Shown here: positions 54,731-61,879 of the stretch, one piece after another
Layout: each line of letters begins with the position of its first letter
Position numbering within the stretch: the first letter of the stretch is position 1
The notes under the pieces: generated by a model
What the model was told of the DNA's origin: nothing
The model's database searches: none
The model's input: only the letters and a program-made list of their open reading frames with translations
Origin: JAIQFL01 sp035295745
Lineage (GTDB): Bacteria > Acidobacteriota > Terriglobia > Bryobacterales > Bryobacteraceae
DNA length: 64,000 nt
Reading direction: 5' to 3'
NCBI GenBank assembly: GCA_035295745.1
Contig: DATGIL010000015.1
Location: 1 to 64,000, forward strand
Made by a program: the position numbers and the translations under genes

Positions 54731-57365
54731 AGCGCAGCGCTACCATAGGATCGACTCGCGACGCTCGCAACGCCGGCACTAGGGCCGCGAGCAGCGCGGC
54801 CGTCCCCAACAAGGCCGCGGACCCGGCGGTGGTGATCGGGTCGGTCAGGCTGGTCCCGAAGAGCATGGAACTGATGAGGCGTGAGGCGGCCCACGCCGCC
54901 GGAATCCCCAGCGCAATGCCGCAGGTTACCAAACGCAGGGCGCCGCCGAGGATGAGCCTCAGCACTTCCGACCGTTGCGCGCCTAACGCCATACGAATTC
55001 CGATCTCGCTGGTGGAGCGCGCCACCGTGTAGGCCAGCAGGCCATACAGACCGACCGCTGCGAGCACCAAAGCCAGCACCCCGAAACACGCTCCCAGCGC
55101 GGCTAGCATTCGTTCCTGGGCCAGCGTCCGCCCCACCTGCTCGGTCATACCTTCGATCTGCAATGGCACCGGCGCCGCCTGAAATTTCGCGCGCAGCTCG
55201 TCACGTAACAGGGATGCGGTGCGAGACAGTGAACCGGTGCTGCGTACCTGGTAAATCGCCGCCCCGAGCGGCTCAAGCTGAAAATAGGATGGGTAGAGGA
55301 ACGCGGGAGCGGCTTCACGCAAGCTTTGCGATACGGTGTCCTTCACTACTCCGACCACCTCGAACGGCGCATTACTATGGTCCCCGAAGGAGACGTGCTG
55401 CCCTAAGGGGTGACCCTGGGAAAAGTACTTCCGCACGAACGCTTCATTCACGATCGCCACGGGCGCTGCGTTATGCACGTCGCGTTCATCGAAATCGCGG
55501 CCCATCAACAGCGGCGTTCCGAAGGTTTCGAAGTACCGCGGGCCCACCCCATTGACATGGGCGGTCTCCTTTGTCAGCGGCTGGCCATTGATGGAAACAC
55601 TATCGGTCCAGATGCCTCCGCTCAACGGGGTGTTGCTGGAGACGCTCGCGGATTCGACACCTGGGACGCGTTGAAAGCGCGACAGCAGCTCCTGGTAGAG
55701 CGCGGCGAGCCGCGCCCCGCTGTATCCCGCGCGCCGCGCGTCCAGACTCACCAGCAGGATTCCCTCGCTGCGAAAGCCGGGATCCACATTCTCGAGGTTC
55801 TGGAGGGTGCGGGCAAAGAGTCCCGCGCCGAACAACAGGACGAGGGAGAGAGCCACCTGTGAGACGACCAGGGCCGGCAGCAGTCGGGAGCGCGTGCGCG
55901 GCGTGATACCTGCGTCAGCTTTCAAAGCCATTCCCGGCCCGGCGGAGGTCGCCCGTAGCGCCGGAACCAGGCCGAAGATAATGCCGGTGGTCAGTGCGAT
56001 CGCGATGGTAAACAGCAGGACGCTGCTATCCAGGGGCAGATCGAGCACTACGCGATGTCCTCCCGGCGTGAGCGCCACCAAAAGCCGGCTGGCGGCAGAC
56101 GCCAGGCAGATTCCTAAGGCCGCCCCCAGGGACGAAAGCGCCAGGCTTTCCGTCAGTAGCTGGCGAATGATGCGCCCCCGGCCCGCGCCGATTGCGAATC
56201 GCAGGGCGATCTCCTTGGAACGCGACGCCCCACGCGCCAACAGCAGATTCGCGAAATTCGCGCAGGCGATGAGGAGCACCAGCCCGGTGATTGCCATCAG
56301 GACGAACAGCGGCCGCTGGAACTGGCCGCGCAAATTGGAGAATCCCGTTCCACCTGGAATGAGGTCGATGGTGGAGTTCAAGACTACCTGGCGCCGCTCG
56401 GGCCGCATACGAGGCGTCGTGGCGATCGACGCCATCTGCGGCCAGACTACGGCCAGCCGCGCTTTCACTTTGCTCGATGTCACGCCCGGCTGCGGTCGCG
56501 CCAGGATTCGAATCCATTGGGAACCGGACTCGAGTCGTTCAGCGCGTTCCGGAAAGATCTGCGGCAGGGCCTGGAAGGGCACCGTGAGATTCGAAGCATC
56601 CCCCACACTCGCTCCGTCGAAGCCGCGAGGGCTGACTCCGACGATGCTGACAGGCTTGCCTTCCAGCATCAAGGTGCGGCCGATCACACCAAAATCGCGT
56701 GCGAATCGGTTTTCCCAATAGCTGTAGGAGAGGACGGCGACCGGGGGAGCGCCCGGCCTGTCATCGGCGGGCGTCAACATGCGCCCAAGGAAGGGCTCGA
56801 CTCCCAGTGTCGGATAGTATTCGCCGCTCACCCAGGCTCCGGGCACGCGTTCCACTGCGTCGCCCGAAGTCATCTCGAAGCCGTACGGGGCAAAGCCGGC
56901 AACCCCCTGGAAGGTGTCGCGGAGGCGCGACAGCGCGACCACCGAGGGATATCCGAGACTGGCGCCAGGGCGGCCCCGCTCCACGAGCATGAGCTGCACC
57001 AGTTCCCCAGGATTTCGCACCGGCAGCGAACGCAGGAGCAGAGCATCGATCAGACTGAAGATCGCTGTATTGGCGCCGATTCCGAGGGCGAGCGAGAGGA
57101 TGGCGGCTGCACTGAAGACGGCGTTGCCGCGGATGCTGCGCAGGGCATGGCGCACATCTTTCGCAATCTGCTCGGGTAAGGTCCATGTCCACATGCTGCG
57201 AATCTCCTCCTGGACGAGAGCGATGTTGCCGAAGGCGCGCTGAGCGGCCAAGCGCGCATCGAGGCCAGAAGCGCCGGCCTGGAGTTGCTCCTCGGCCTCC
57301 AACTCCAGGTGCGAGCGCAATTCGCGCTCCAGGTCCTGCTCGCGCCGCTGCTTTCGCCAGATCAT
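54723..57365 (-). CDS. ADOP-type ABC transporter permease, first of a chain
   Basis: 880 aa from ATG 57365 (MIWRKQRREQDLERELRSH); the frame continues upstream to 57455 but without family similarity. N-terminal soluble domain, then AAILSLALGIGANTAIFSLIDALLLR as first helix, first periplasmic core, FtsX block with LLIACANFANLLLARGASRSKEIALR, second core and C-terminal FtsX block, ending VDPMVALRYE. The gene is divergent from the decarboxylase and shares 93 bases of promoter region. The ATGAGTGA stop/start overlap couples it to the mini-ADOP and from there to the second full permease. Confidence 0.9.
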   Translation of the reverse strand: MIWRKQRREQDLERELRSHLELEAEEQLQAGASGLDARLAAQRAFGNIALVQEEIRSMWTWTLPEQIAKDVRHALRSIRGNAVFSAAAILSLALGIGANTAIFSLIDALLLRSLPVRNPGELVQLMLVERGRPGASLGYPSVVALSRLRDTFQGVAGFAPYGFEMTSGDAVERVPGAWVSGEYYPTLGVEPFLGRMLTPADDRPGAPPVAVLSYSYWENRFARDFGVIGRTLMLEGKPVSIVGVSPRGFDGASVGDASNLTVPFQALPQIFPERAERLESGSQWIRILARPQPGVTSSKVKARLAVVWPQMASIATTPRMRPERRQVVLNSTIDLIPGGTGFSNLRGQFQRPLFVLMAITGLVLLIACANFANLLLARGASRSKEIALRFAIGAGRGRIIRQLLTESLALSSLGAALGICLASAASRLLVALTPGGHRVVLDLPLDSSVLLFTIAIALTTGIIFGLVPALRATSAGPGMALKADAGITPRTRSRLLPALVVSQVALSLVLLFGAGLFARTLQNLENVDPGFRSEGILLVSLDARRAGYSGARLAALYQELLSRFQRVPGVESASVSSNTPLSGGIWTDSVSINGQPLTKETAHVNGVGPRYFETFGTPLLMGRDFDERDVHNAAPVAIVNEAFVRKYFSQGHPLGQHVSFGDHSNAPFEVVGVVKDTVSQSLREAAPAFLYPSYFQLEPLGAAIYQVRSTGSLSRTASLLRDELRAKFQAAPVPLQIEGMTEQVGRTLAQERMLAALGACFGVLALVLAAVGLYGLLAYTVARSTSEIGIRMALGAQRSEVLRLILGGALRLVTCGIALGIPAAWAASRLISSMLFGTSLTDPITTAGSAALLGTAALLAALVPALRASRVDPMVALRYE

Positions 57366-57458
57366 TTGCGAACACTGGGTAGACGCTCTACCAACGATTT
57401 GGTTAGCGCATTCGCAGCTCCAACCGGCTGGAACCCTGGTAACCTTAGCTTTCACCGC

Positions 57459-58895
57459 ATGTCAGACCCTCTTGCCATCCCGCCCGGCGAGATCCGCGCC
57501 ATGGGCCGCGCCGCGCTGGAACGGGTCGCGGCCTATTACGAAGGCCTGCCCGAGCGCCGCGTCGTCGAGCCTACCACGTCACAGGCCATCCGCGAACAAC
57601 TCGACGAGCCCCTGCCCCAGGCGGGCGCCTCTTTCGAATCGCTGCTCGACACGTTCGACCAGGTCATCGCGCGATACAGCAGGCACAACGGCCATCCTCG
57701 CTTCTTCGGCTACATCTCCTCTCCTGGAACTCCTGTGACGGCAGTGGGCAGCATGCTCGCTGGGGCACTCAACGCCAACCTCACCTGCTGGCGATCGGCG
57801 CCAGCGGGTACCGAACTGGAACATACCACCATCAACTGGCTGAAGGAGATGTTGGGCTATCCGCGCGAGGCAGCCGGTCTCTACACGAGCGGTGGATCGA
57901 TGGCCAATCTCGCCGCATTGGCGGCCGCCCGCAGCGCCAAAGCCGGTGTGAATGTGGTGCAGGAAGGCACCGCCGCCACCGGCAAACGAATGTGCCTGTA
58001 CGTCTCACGGGAAGGCCATTTCTCGATCCGAAAAGCGGCCGGCCTTCTCGGACTGGGCGAGGCCAACGTTCGCGAAATCGCGACCGATCCGCAGCTTCGC
58101 ATCGATCTGGCGGATCTGGAGCGCGAGATCGAACAGGATCGCGCTGCCGGCCACCTGCCGTTCTGCGTGGTTGCGAATGCGGGCACTACGGGGACCGGCT
58201 CGTTCGACCCTATCGCCGAGATGGCGGATCTCGCGCGCCGCTACGGCCTCTGGTTCCACGTGGATGCGGCATACGGCGCGTTTGCGGCGCTGGCGCCCTC
58301 CGCGCGTCACCTCTTCGAGCACATCGGGGAAGCGGATTCGGTCGCCCTCGATCCCCACAAGTGGCTCTTTCTGCCGGTGGGGTGCGGCTGCGTACTGTAT
58401 CGCGACCCGGCGCCGGCGATGGCCGCCTTCGCTCACGACGCCGAATACACGCGACCCATCGGCTTCGGCCGCAACGAATCCTTCGCGTTCTGGGACTATG
58501 GACCCGAGTTGTCGCGGCCCTTTCGCGCGCTCGATATCTGGCTGCTGATAAAGTTTGCCGGTACCGCGCGACTGGGTGAGGCCATCGAACAGAACATCGC
58601 CTGTGCGAAGCATTTCGAAAGCCTGGTGGCGGTGAGCGGCGATTTCGAGATGCTCGCTCCTGTCCAACTGTCGATCTTCTGCTTCCGGTACGCACCCAAG
58701 GGATATTCGGGAGATCTGAATGCTCTGAATGAGCAACTCCTGGTGCGGTTGCAGCGTGGCGGCAGCACGTATCTCTCGAATGCGAAAATCGGCGATCGCT
58801 TTGCGCTGCGCGGGTGCGTACTGAACTACCGCACGACGATGCGCGACATGGAGATCGTTTTGGAGGATGTCCGGCGCGCCGCGGCAGCGATCTGA
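57459..58895 (+). CDS. PLP-dependent group II amino-acid decarboxylase
   Basis: 478 aa from ATG 57459. Aromatic-L-amino-acid/tyrosine/glutamate decarboxylase family of the type I fold: GHPRFFGYISSPGTPV, TSGGSMANLAAL, SREGHFSIRKAAGLLG (stacking His187), FHVDAAYGAF (Asp269) and SVALDPHKWLFLP with the PLP-binding Lys301. These enzymes remove CO2 from aromatic or acidic amino acids to form amines. The particular substrate is not clear. The gene is 47 bases upstream of histidine ammonia-lyase, so the pair may act in histidine or aromatic amino-acid breakdown. Confidence 0.88.
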   Translation: MSDPLAIPPGEIRAMGRAALERVAAYYEGLPERRVVEPTTSQAIREQLDEPLPQAGASFESLLDTFDQVIARYSRHNGHPRFFGYISSPGTPVTAVGSMLAGALNANLTCWRSAPAGTELEHTTINWLKEMLGYPREAAGLYTSGGSMANLAALAAARSAKAGVNVVQEGTAATGKRMCLYVSREGHFSIRKAAGLLGLGEANVREIATDPQLRIDLADLEREIEQDRAAGHLPFCVVANAGTTGTGSFDPIAEMADLARRYGLWFHVDAAYGAFAALAPSARHLFEHIGEADSVALDPHKWLFLPVGCGCVLYRDPAPAMAAFAHDAEYTRPIGFGRNESFAFWDYGPELSRPFRALDIWLLIKFAGTARLGEAIEQNIACAKHFESLVAVSGDFEMLAPVQLSIFCFRYAPKGYSGDLNALNEQLLVRLQRGGSTYLSNAKIGDRFALRGCVLNYRTTMRDMEIVLEDVRRAAAAI

Positions 58896-58942
58896 GTCGC
58901 GGCCTTCCCTGCTACACTAGCGACTGTCCGCCCATCCCACCT

Positions 58943-60442
58943 ATGTCGCTGGAACTCGACGGAATTTCTCTCACCATTGAAGATGTCTGCATGGCAGCTA
59001 CGGCCCGCACATTCGAAGTGCGCCTGGCCGCGACGGCCGCCGAAAAGATGCGCCAGTCGCGCGACTGGATCGATCGGCTTGCCGCCGGCGACGCGCCCAT
59101 TTATGCCGTAAATACGGGGGTCGGCCTGCTCGCCAACGTTCGCATCGCGCGCGAGGAACTCCAACAACTGCAGCGCAACGTGATTCGCTCGCACGCTGCC
59201 GGAGTCGGCGAACCTCTATCCCGCGAAGCCGTGCGAGCCATGATGCTGATTCGTGCGAATGTGTTGGCCATGGGATTCTCGGGAATTCGCCCTGCCGTTG
59301 CCGAGAGTTTATGTGGCCTGCTGGCGCGCGGGGTGACTCCGGTGGTCCCTTCGCAGGGAAGCGTGGGCGCGTCCGGCGACCTCGCGCCGTTAGCCCACAT
59401 GGCGTTGGTGCTCATCGGCGAAGGCGAGGCCGAACTGGAAGGCGTTGTCTATCCTGGCGGCGAGGCTCTGACGCGCGCGGGTCTCGATCCCATCGAATTG
59501 CAGCCGAAAGAAGGCATCAGCCTTATCAACGGCACGCAAGCCATGTTGGCTATCGGATGCCTGGAACTGCAGGCCGCCGAGCGACTGGCCAATACGGCCG
59601 ATGTGATCTGCACCATGACACTCGACGCGCTGCGCGGCACTCCGCGAGCCTTCGATCCTCGCATTCACGACGCTCGGCCGCATCCAGGGCAGGTACGGAG
59701 TGCAGAGCGCATGCGCCAGTTGCTGGAGGGCAGCGAAATCCGGGAGTCGCACATCGGGTGCCGGCGCGTGCAGGATGCCTATTCTCTGCGCTGCGCGCCG
59801 CAGGTACATGGCGCGGTGCGCGACGTGATCGCCGAAGCGCGGCGCGTCTTCGCCATCGAACTGAATTCAGCCACGGACAACCCGCTGGTGTTTGGGGATG
59901 AAATCATCTCGGGAGGAAACTTTCACGGCGAACCGTTAGCCTTCCAACTCGACTTCCTGGCGGTGGCGCTCAGCGCGCTCGCCGGAATCTCGGAGCGGCG
60001 CATCGATCGCCTCGTGAACCCGGCGCTTAACGAAGAACTCCCGGCCTTTCTCGCCGGTCACCCAGGATTGGAATCCGGTCTGATGATGGCCCAGGTCACG
60101 GCCGCCAGTTTGATCGCGGAGAATCGCGTGCTGGCGCATCCCGCTTCCACGGGGTCGATCACCACCAGCGGCAACAAAGAAGACTTCGTCAGCATGGGCA
60201 TGACGTCCGCCACCAAGTTCGAACGCATCGTGCGCAATACACGCGCGGTGCTGGCCATCGAGGCTCTGGCCGCAGCTCGGGGACTGGATTTGCTGGCGCC
60301 GCTGAAGACCAGCCAGCCGCTCGAAGAGGCGCGGGATCGCATCCGCCGCGTCTCCCCACCAATCGACGGCGACCGCCCTTTTTATCGCGACATCGCAGCC
60401 ATCGAAGAGTTGTTGCGAACCACCGAATTGGTACAATTCTGA
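58943..60442 (+). CDS. hutH: Histidine ammonia-lyase
   Basis: 499 aa. Converts L-histidine to urocanate and ammonia, the first step of the Hut pathway. The MIO cofactor triad Ala143-Ser144-Gly145 lies in GSVGASGDLAPLAH, close to the family's usual numbering, and Tyr54 is in YAVNTGVG. IRSHAAGVGEP carries the Ser-His pair typical of histidine rather than phenylalanine or tyrosine lyases. STGSITTSGNKEDFVSMG and EPLAFQLDFL are further conserved blocks. No other hut gene is in the window; the neighbour is an amino-acid decarboxylase upstream and a SnoaL-like protein downstream, probably in one transcript. Confidence 0.93.
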   Translation: MSLELDGISLTIEDVCMAATARTFEVRLAATAAEKMRQSRDWIDRLAAGDAPIYAVNTGVGLLANVRIAREELQQLQRNVIRSHAAGVGEPLSREAVRAMMLIRANVLAMGFSGIRPAVAESLCGLLARGVTPVVPSQGSVGASGDLAPLAHMALVLIGEGEAELEGVVYPGGEALTRAGLDPIELQPKEGISLINGTQAMLAIGCLELQAAERLANTADVICTMTLDALRGTPRAFDPRIHDARPHPGQVRSAERMRQLLEGSEIRESHIGCRRVQDAYSLRCAPQVHGAVRDVIAEARRVFAIELNSATDNPLVFGDEIISGGNFHGEPLAFQLDFLAVALSALAGISERRIDRLVNPALNEELPAFLAGHPGLESGLMMAQVTAASLIAENRVLAHPASTGSITTSGNKEDFVSMGMTSATKFERIVRNTRAVLAIEALAAARGLDLLAPLKTSQPLEEARDRIRRVSPPIDGDRPFYRDIAAIEELLRTTELVQF

Positions 60443-60463
60443 AGGCACTGAGGAGGTGCCTTC
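60441..60463 (+). promoter_or_regulatory. Hairpin presenting the Shine-Dalgarno of the SnoaL-like gene in its loop
   Basis: Perfect 8-base arms GAAGGCAC (60441-60448) and GTGCCTTC (60456-60463) flank the loop TGAGGAG. The Shine-Dalgarno GAGGAGG lies in this loop and the first base of the 3' arm, and the ATG follows 2 bases later. The element begins within the hutH stop codon and may tune translation of the next gene. Confidence 0.65.
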
Positions 60464-60465
60464 GA

Positions 60466-60837
60466 ATGGGCCCTCAATCTGCATCCGCGCTGCGCAAAAC
60501 CAATCAGATTTTTGAAGAAGAAGTTGTTATCCGGGGCAACTTCAATGCGTTGGAGTCGGTGTACACGGAGAACGCCCGGATTCTGCCTCCGGGTGCGGCG
60601 ATGATTGAAGGCCGCCCGGCCATCAAGGAGTTCTGGCAGGGCGCCGCCGCTTCCCTGAATGTGACCTCCATTCAACTCGAGACGGTGGACGTGGAGTTTC
60701 TCGGTGACACTGCGGTCGAAATTGGCCGCGCCATGATCAACACCCAGTCCGGGTCGATGGCCGTCAAATACGTGGTCGTCTGGAAGCAGGAAGACGGCGC
60801 CTGGAAGTGGCACATCGATATCTGGAACCCGTCGTAA
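60466..60837 (+). CDS. SnoaL/DUF4440-like NTF2-fold protein
   Basis: 123 aa. LRKTNQIFEEEVVIRGNFNALESVYTENARILPPGAAMIEG and FWQGAAASLNVTSIQLETVDVEFLGDTAVEIGRAMI, ending KQEDGAWKWHIDIWN, are typical of DUF4440/SnoaL-like NTF2-fold proteins, a group that includes steroid isomerase-like and calcium/calmodulin-kinase association domains. The reaction is unknown. A very good ribosome binding site lies in a hairpin loop directly upstream, and hutH ends 23 bases before the start. Confidence 0.8.
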   Translation: MGPQSASALRKTNQIFEEEVVIRGNFNALESVYTENARILPPGAAMIEGRPAIKEFWQGAAASLNVTSIQLETVDVEFLGDTAVEIGRAMINTQSGSMAVKYVVVWKQEDGAWKWHIDIWNPS

Positions 60838-60840
60838 GAA

Positions 60841-60903
60841 GTGGCGCAAAACTCCTGTTTTCCGTCTCGATATTCGTGTCGGAACTCTTCAGGAGCGCGC
60901 CAC
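60841..60903. terminator. Long hairpin between convergent genes, palindromic family B, copy 2
   Basis: GTGGCGC (60841-60847) pairs with GCGCCAC (60897-60903), CTCCTG (60852-60857) with CAGGAG (60890-60895), CCG (60862-60864) with CGG (60880-60882), and CGA (60868-60870) with TCG (60874-60876) around a TAT loop. It lies between the convergent stops at 60837 and 60913 and has T-runs inside, so it may be a two-way terminator. Confidence 0.6.
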
Positions 60904-60912
60904 AGCGCTTAC

Positions 60913-61107
60913 CTAGCGTCCCGTGACGCCCTTATATAGACCGGCCAACAGCGTGATGCACGCGATCACGAACGCCGTCATCTCGATCTTGCCCCACAGG
61001 GAGTCCCAGCCGGCATAGGGCATATTTGCGAGCCCGCCGCCCCAGAAGAACAGAACAAAGACCGATCCGAAGAACATTTTCCACCCGCGCGATCGATTGT
61101 CCGACAT
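60913..61107 (-). CDS. Small membrane protein, 64 aa
   Basis: Start at ATG 61107, with AGGAGGG 8 bases upstream; a longer frame begins at 61131. Two hydrophobic segments (MFFGSVFVLFFWGGGLANM and MTAFVIACITLLAGLYKG) suggest an inner-membrane hairpin. The family is not recognised. It is on the same strand as the cytochrome c gene 100 bases upstream and could be part of the same respiratory unit; this is only an inference from position. Confidence 0.65.
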   Translation of the reverse strand: MSDNRSRGWKMFFGSVFVLFFWGGGLANMPYAGWDSLWGKIEMTAFVIACITLLAGLYKGVTGR

Positions 61108-61207
61108 TGCCTTAACCCTCCTGCTTCCCAATACGGGATTGCCGGGAAAAGAGGGTAACGGGCGTTCGGGTGCTTCGCCGGGGCGGTCAACAGGTCCAAG
61201 GGCAAGG

Positions 61208-61630
61208 CTACTTCCGCTGCAACGACTTAATGTATTCCGTCAGGTTCGCGAGTCGCAGCGACACCATGATGTTGGAACTGCCGTCCATGGATTTGAGCAC
61301 TTCGCCCCAAACGGGCATTTCCGCCGAACCATGGGCAGAGTATCGATCGCCAGTAATCGCCTGGTAAACTGCCAGGTCGGGGAACTTCCCATTGTTTCGA
61401 GCGGCCAATTGCGTCAAGTCGGCGGGAGCCTTCTTCAACGCCGCGGCTGCGGGCCCATTTCCGCTTCCTTCTACGCCGTGACAGGAGGCGCAGTAGTTGT
61501 TAAACATCTCCGCGCCCGACCGGGCGGAGGTGGAAGAAACAGGGACCCGTTTAACTACCGCGGGGCTCTGGGCGGCGAGGATACCTGCCGCTGCGGACGC
61601 AAGAAATAACAGCATGATACGGGTACGCAT
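61208..61630 (-). CDS. Exported monohaem cytochrome c
   Basis: 140 aa. Signal peptide at residues 1-20 (IMLLFLASAAAGILAAQ). The haem site CASCH gives Cys47, Cys50 and His51, and MPVWGE near residue 105 supplies the Met axial ligand. Class I cytochrome c of about 115 mature residues, expected to be soluble in the periplasm or loosely membrane-bound. The small membrane protein gene lies downstream. The electron partner is not known. Confidence 0.88.
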   Translation of the reverse strand: MRTRIMLLFLASAAAGILAAQSPAVVKRVPVSSTSARSGAEMFNNYCASCHGVEGSGNGPAAAALKKAPADLTQLAARNNGKFPDLAVYQAITGDRYSAHGSAEMPVWGEVLKSMDGSSNIMVSLRLANLTEYIKSLQRK

Positions 61631-61841
61631 GAGCGAACTCCTTTTTGCTAACTGTTGATTTTTTCATGCACGTTGGTAACCCACACGACCCCGCGGTTAT
61701 AGATGATCCAAACACTCCACATACGAACCGCGAGTAGAATTTCGGCGGGGAATATCACCCAAACGCAGAGTTTCTCGACGCATCCCTGTGTGACAGTCCG
61801 CAGCGGGACCCACGGCTCCCAATGCATTGGGATTTTCAGTG
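61631..61841. other. Intergenic region between divergent genes
   Basis: About 250 bases up to the gene at 61880, with the last 40 holding its predicted promoter. No gene or clear hairpin was seen in the remainder; the AT content is slightly higher than in the surrounding coding DNA. Confidence 0.35.
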
Positions 61842-61870
61842 TTGCCGCTCTGAATTAGACCTGATAGATT
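61842..61870 (+). promoter_or_regulatory. Predicted promoter of the gene at 61880
   Basis: TTGCCG (61842-61847) and TAGATT (61865-61870) are separated by 17 bases, and the ATG follows 9 bases after the -10 box. The leader would be only two or three bases, so translation would be leaderless or nearly so. The match is moderate. Confidence 0.4.
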
Positions 61871-61879
61871 GACAGGCAA

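Noticed and set aside
46026..57374. Shared 10-mer TTTGCGAACA in two promoter regions (46026 and 57365)
   Set aside because: The match is short, the second copy overlaps the start region of an ADOP gene, and no symmetry or further copies were found to support a regulator site.
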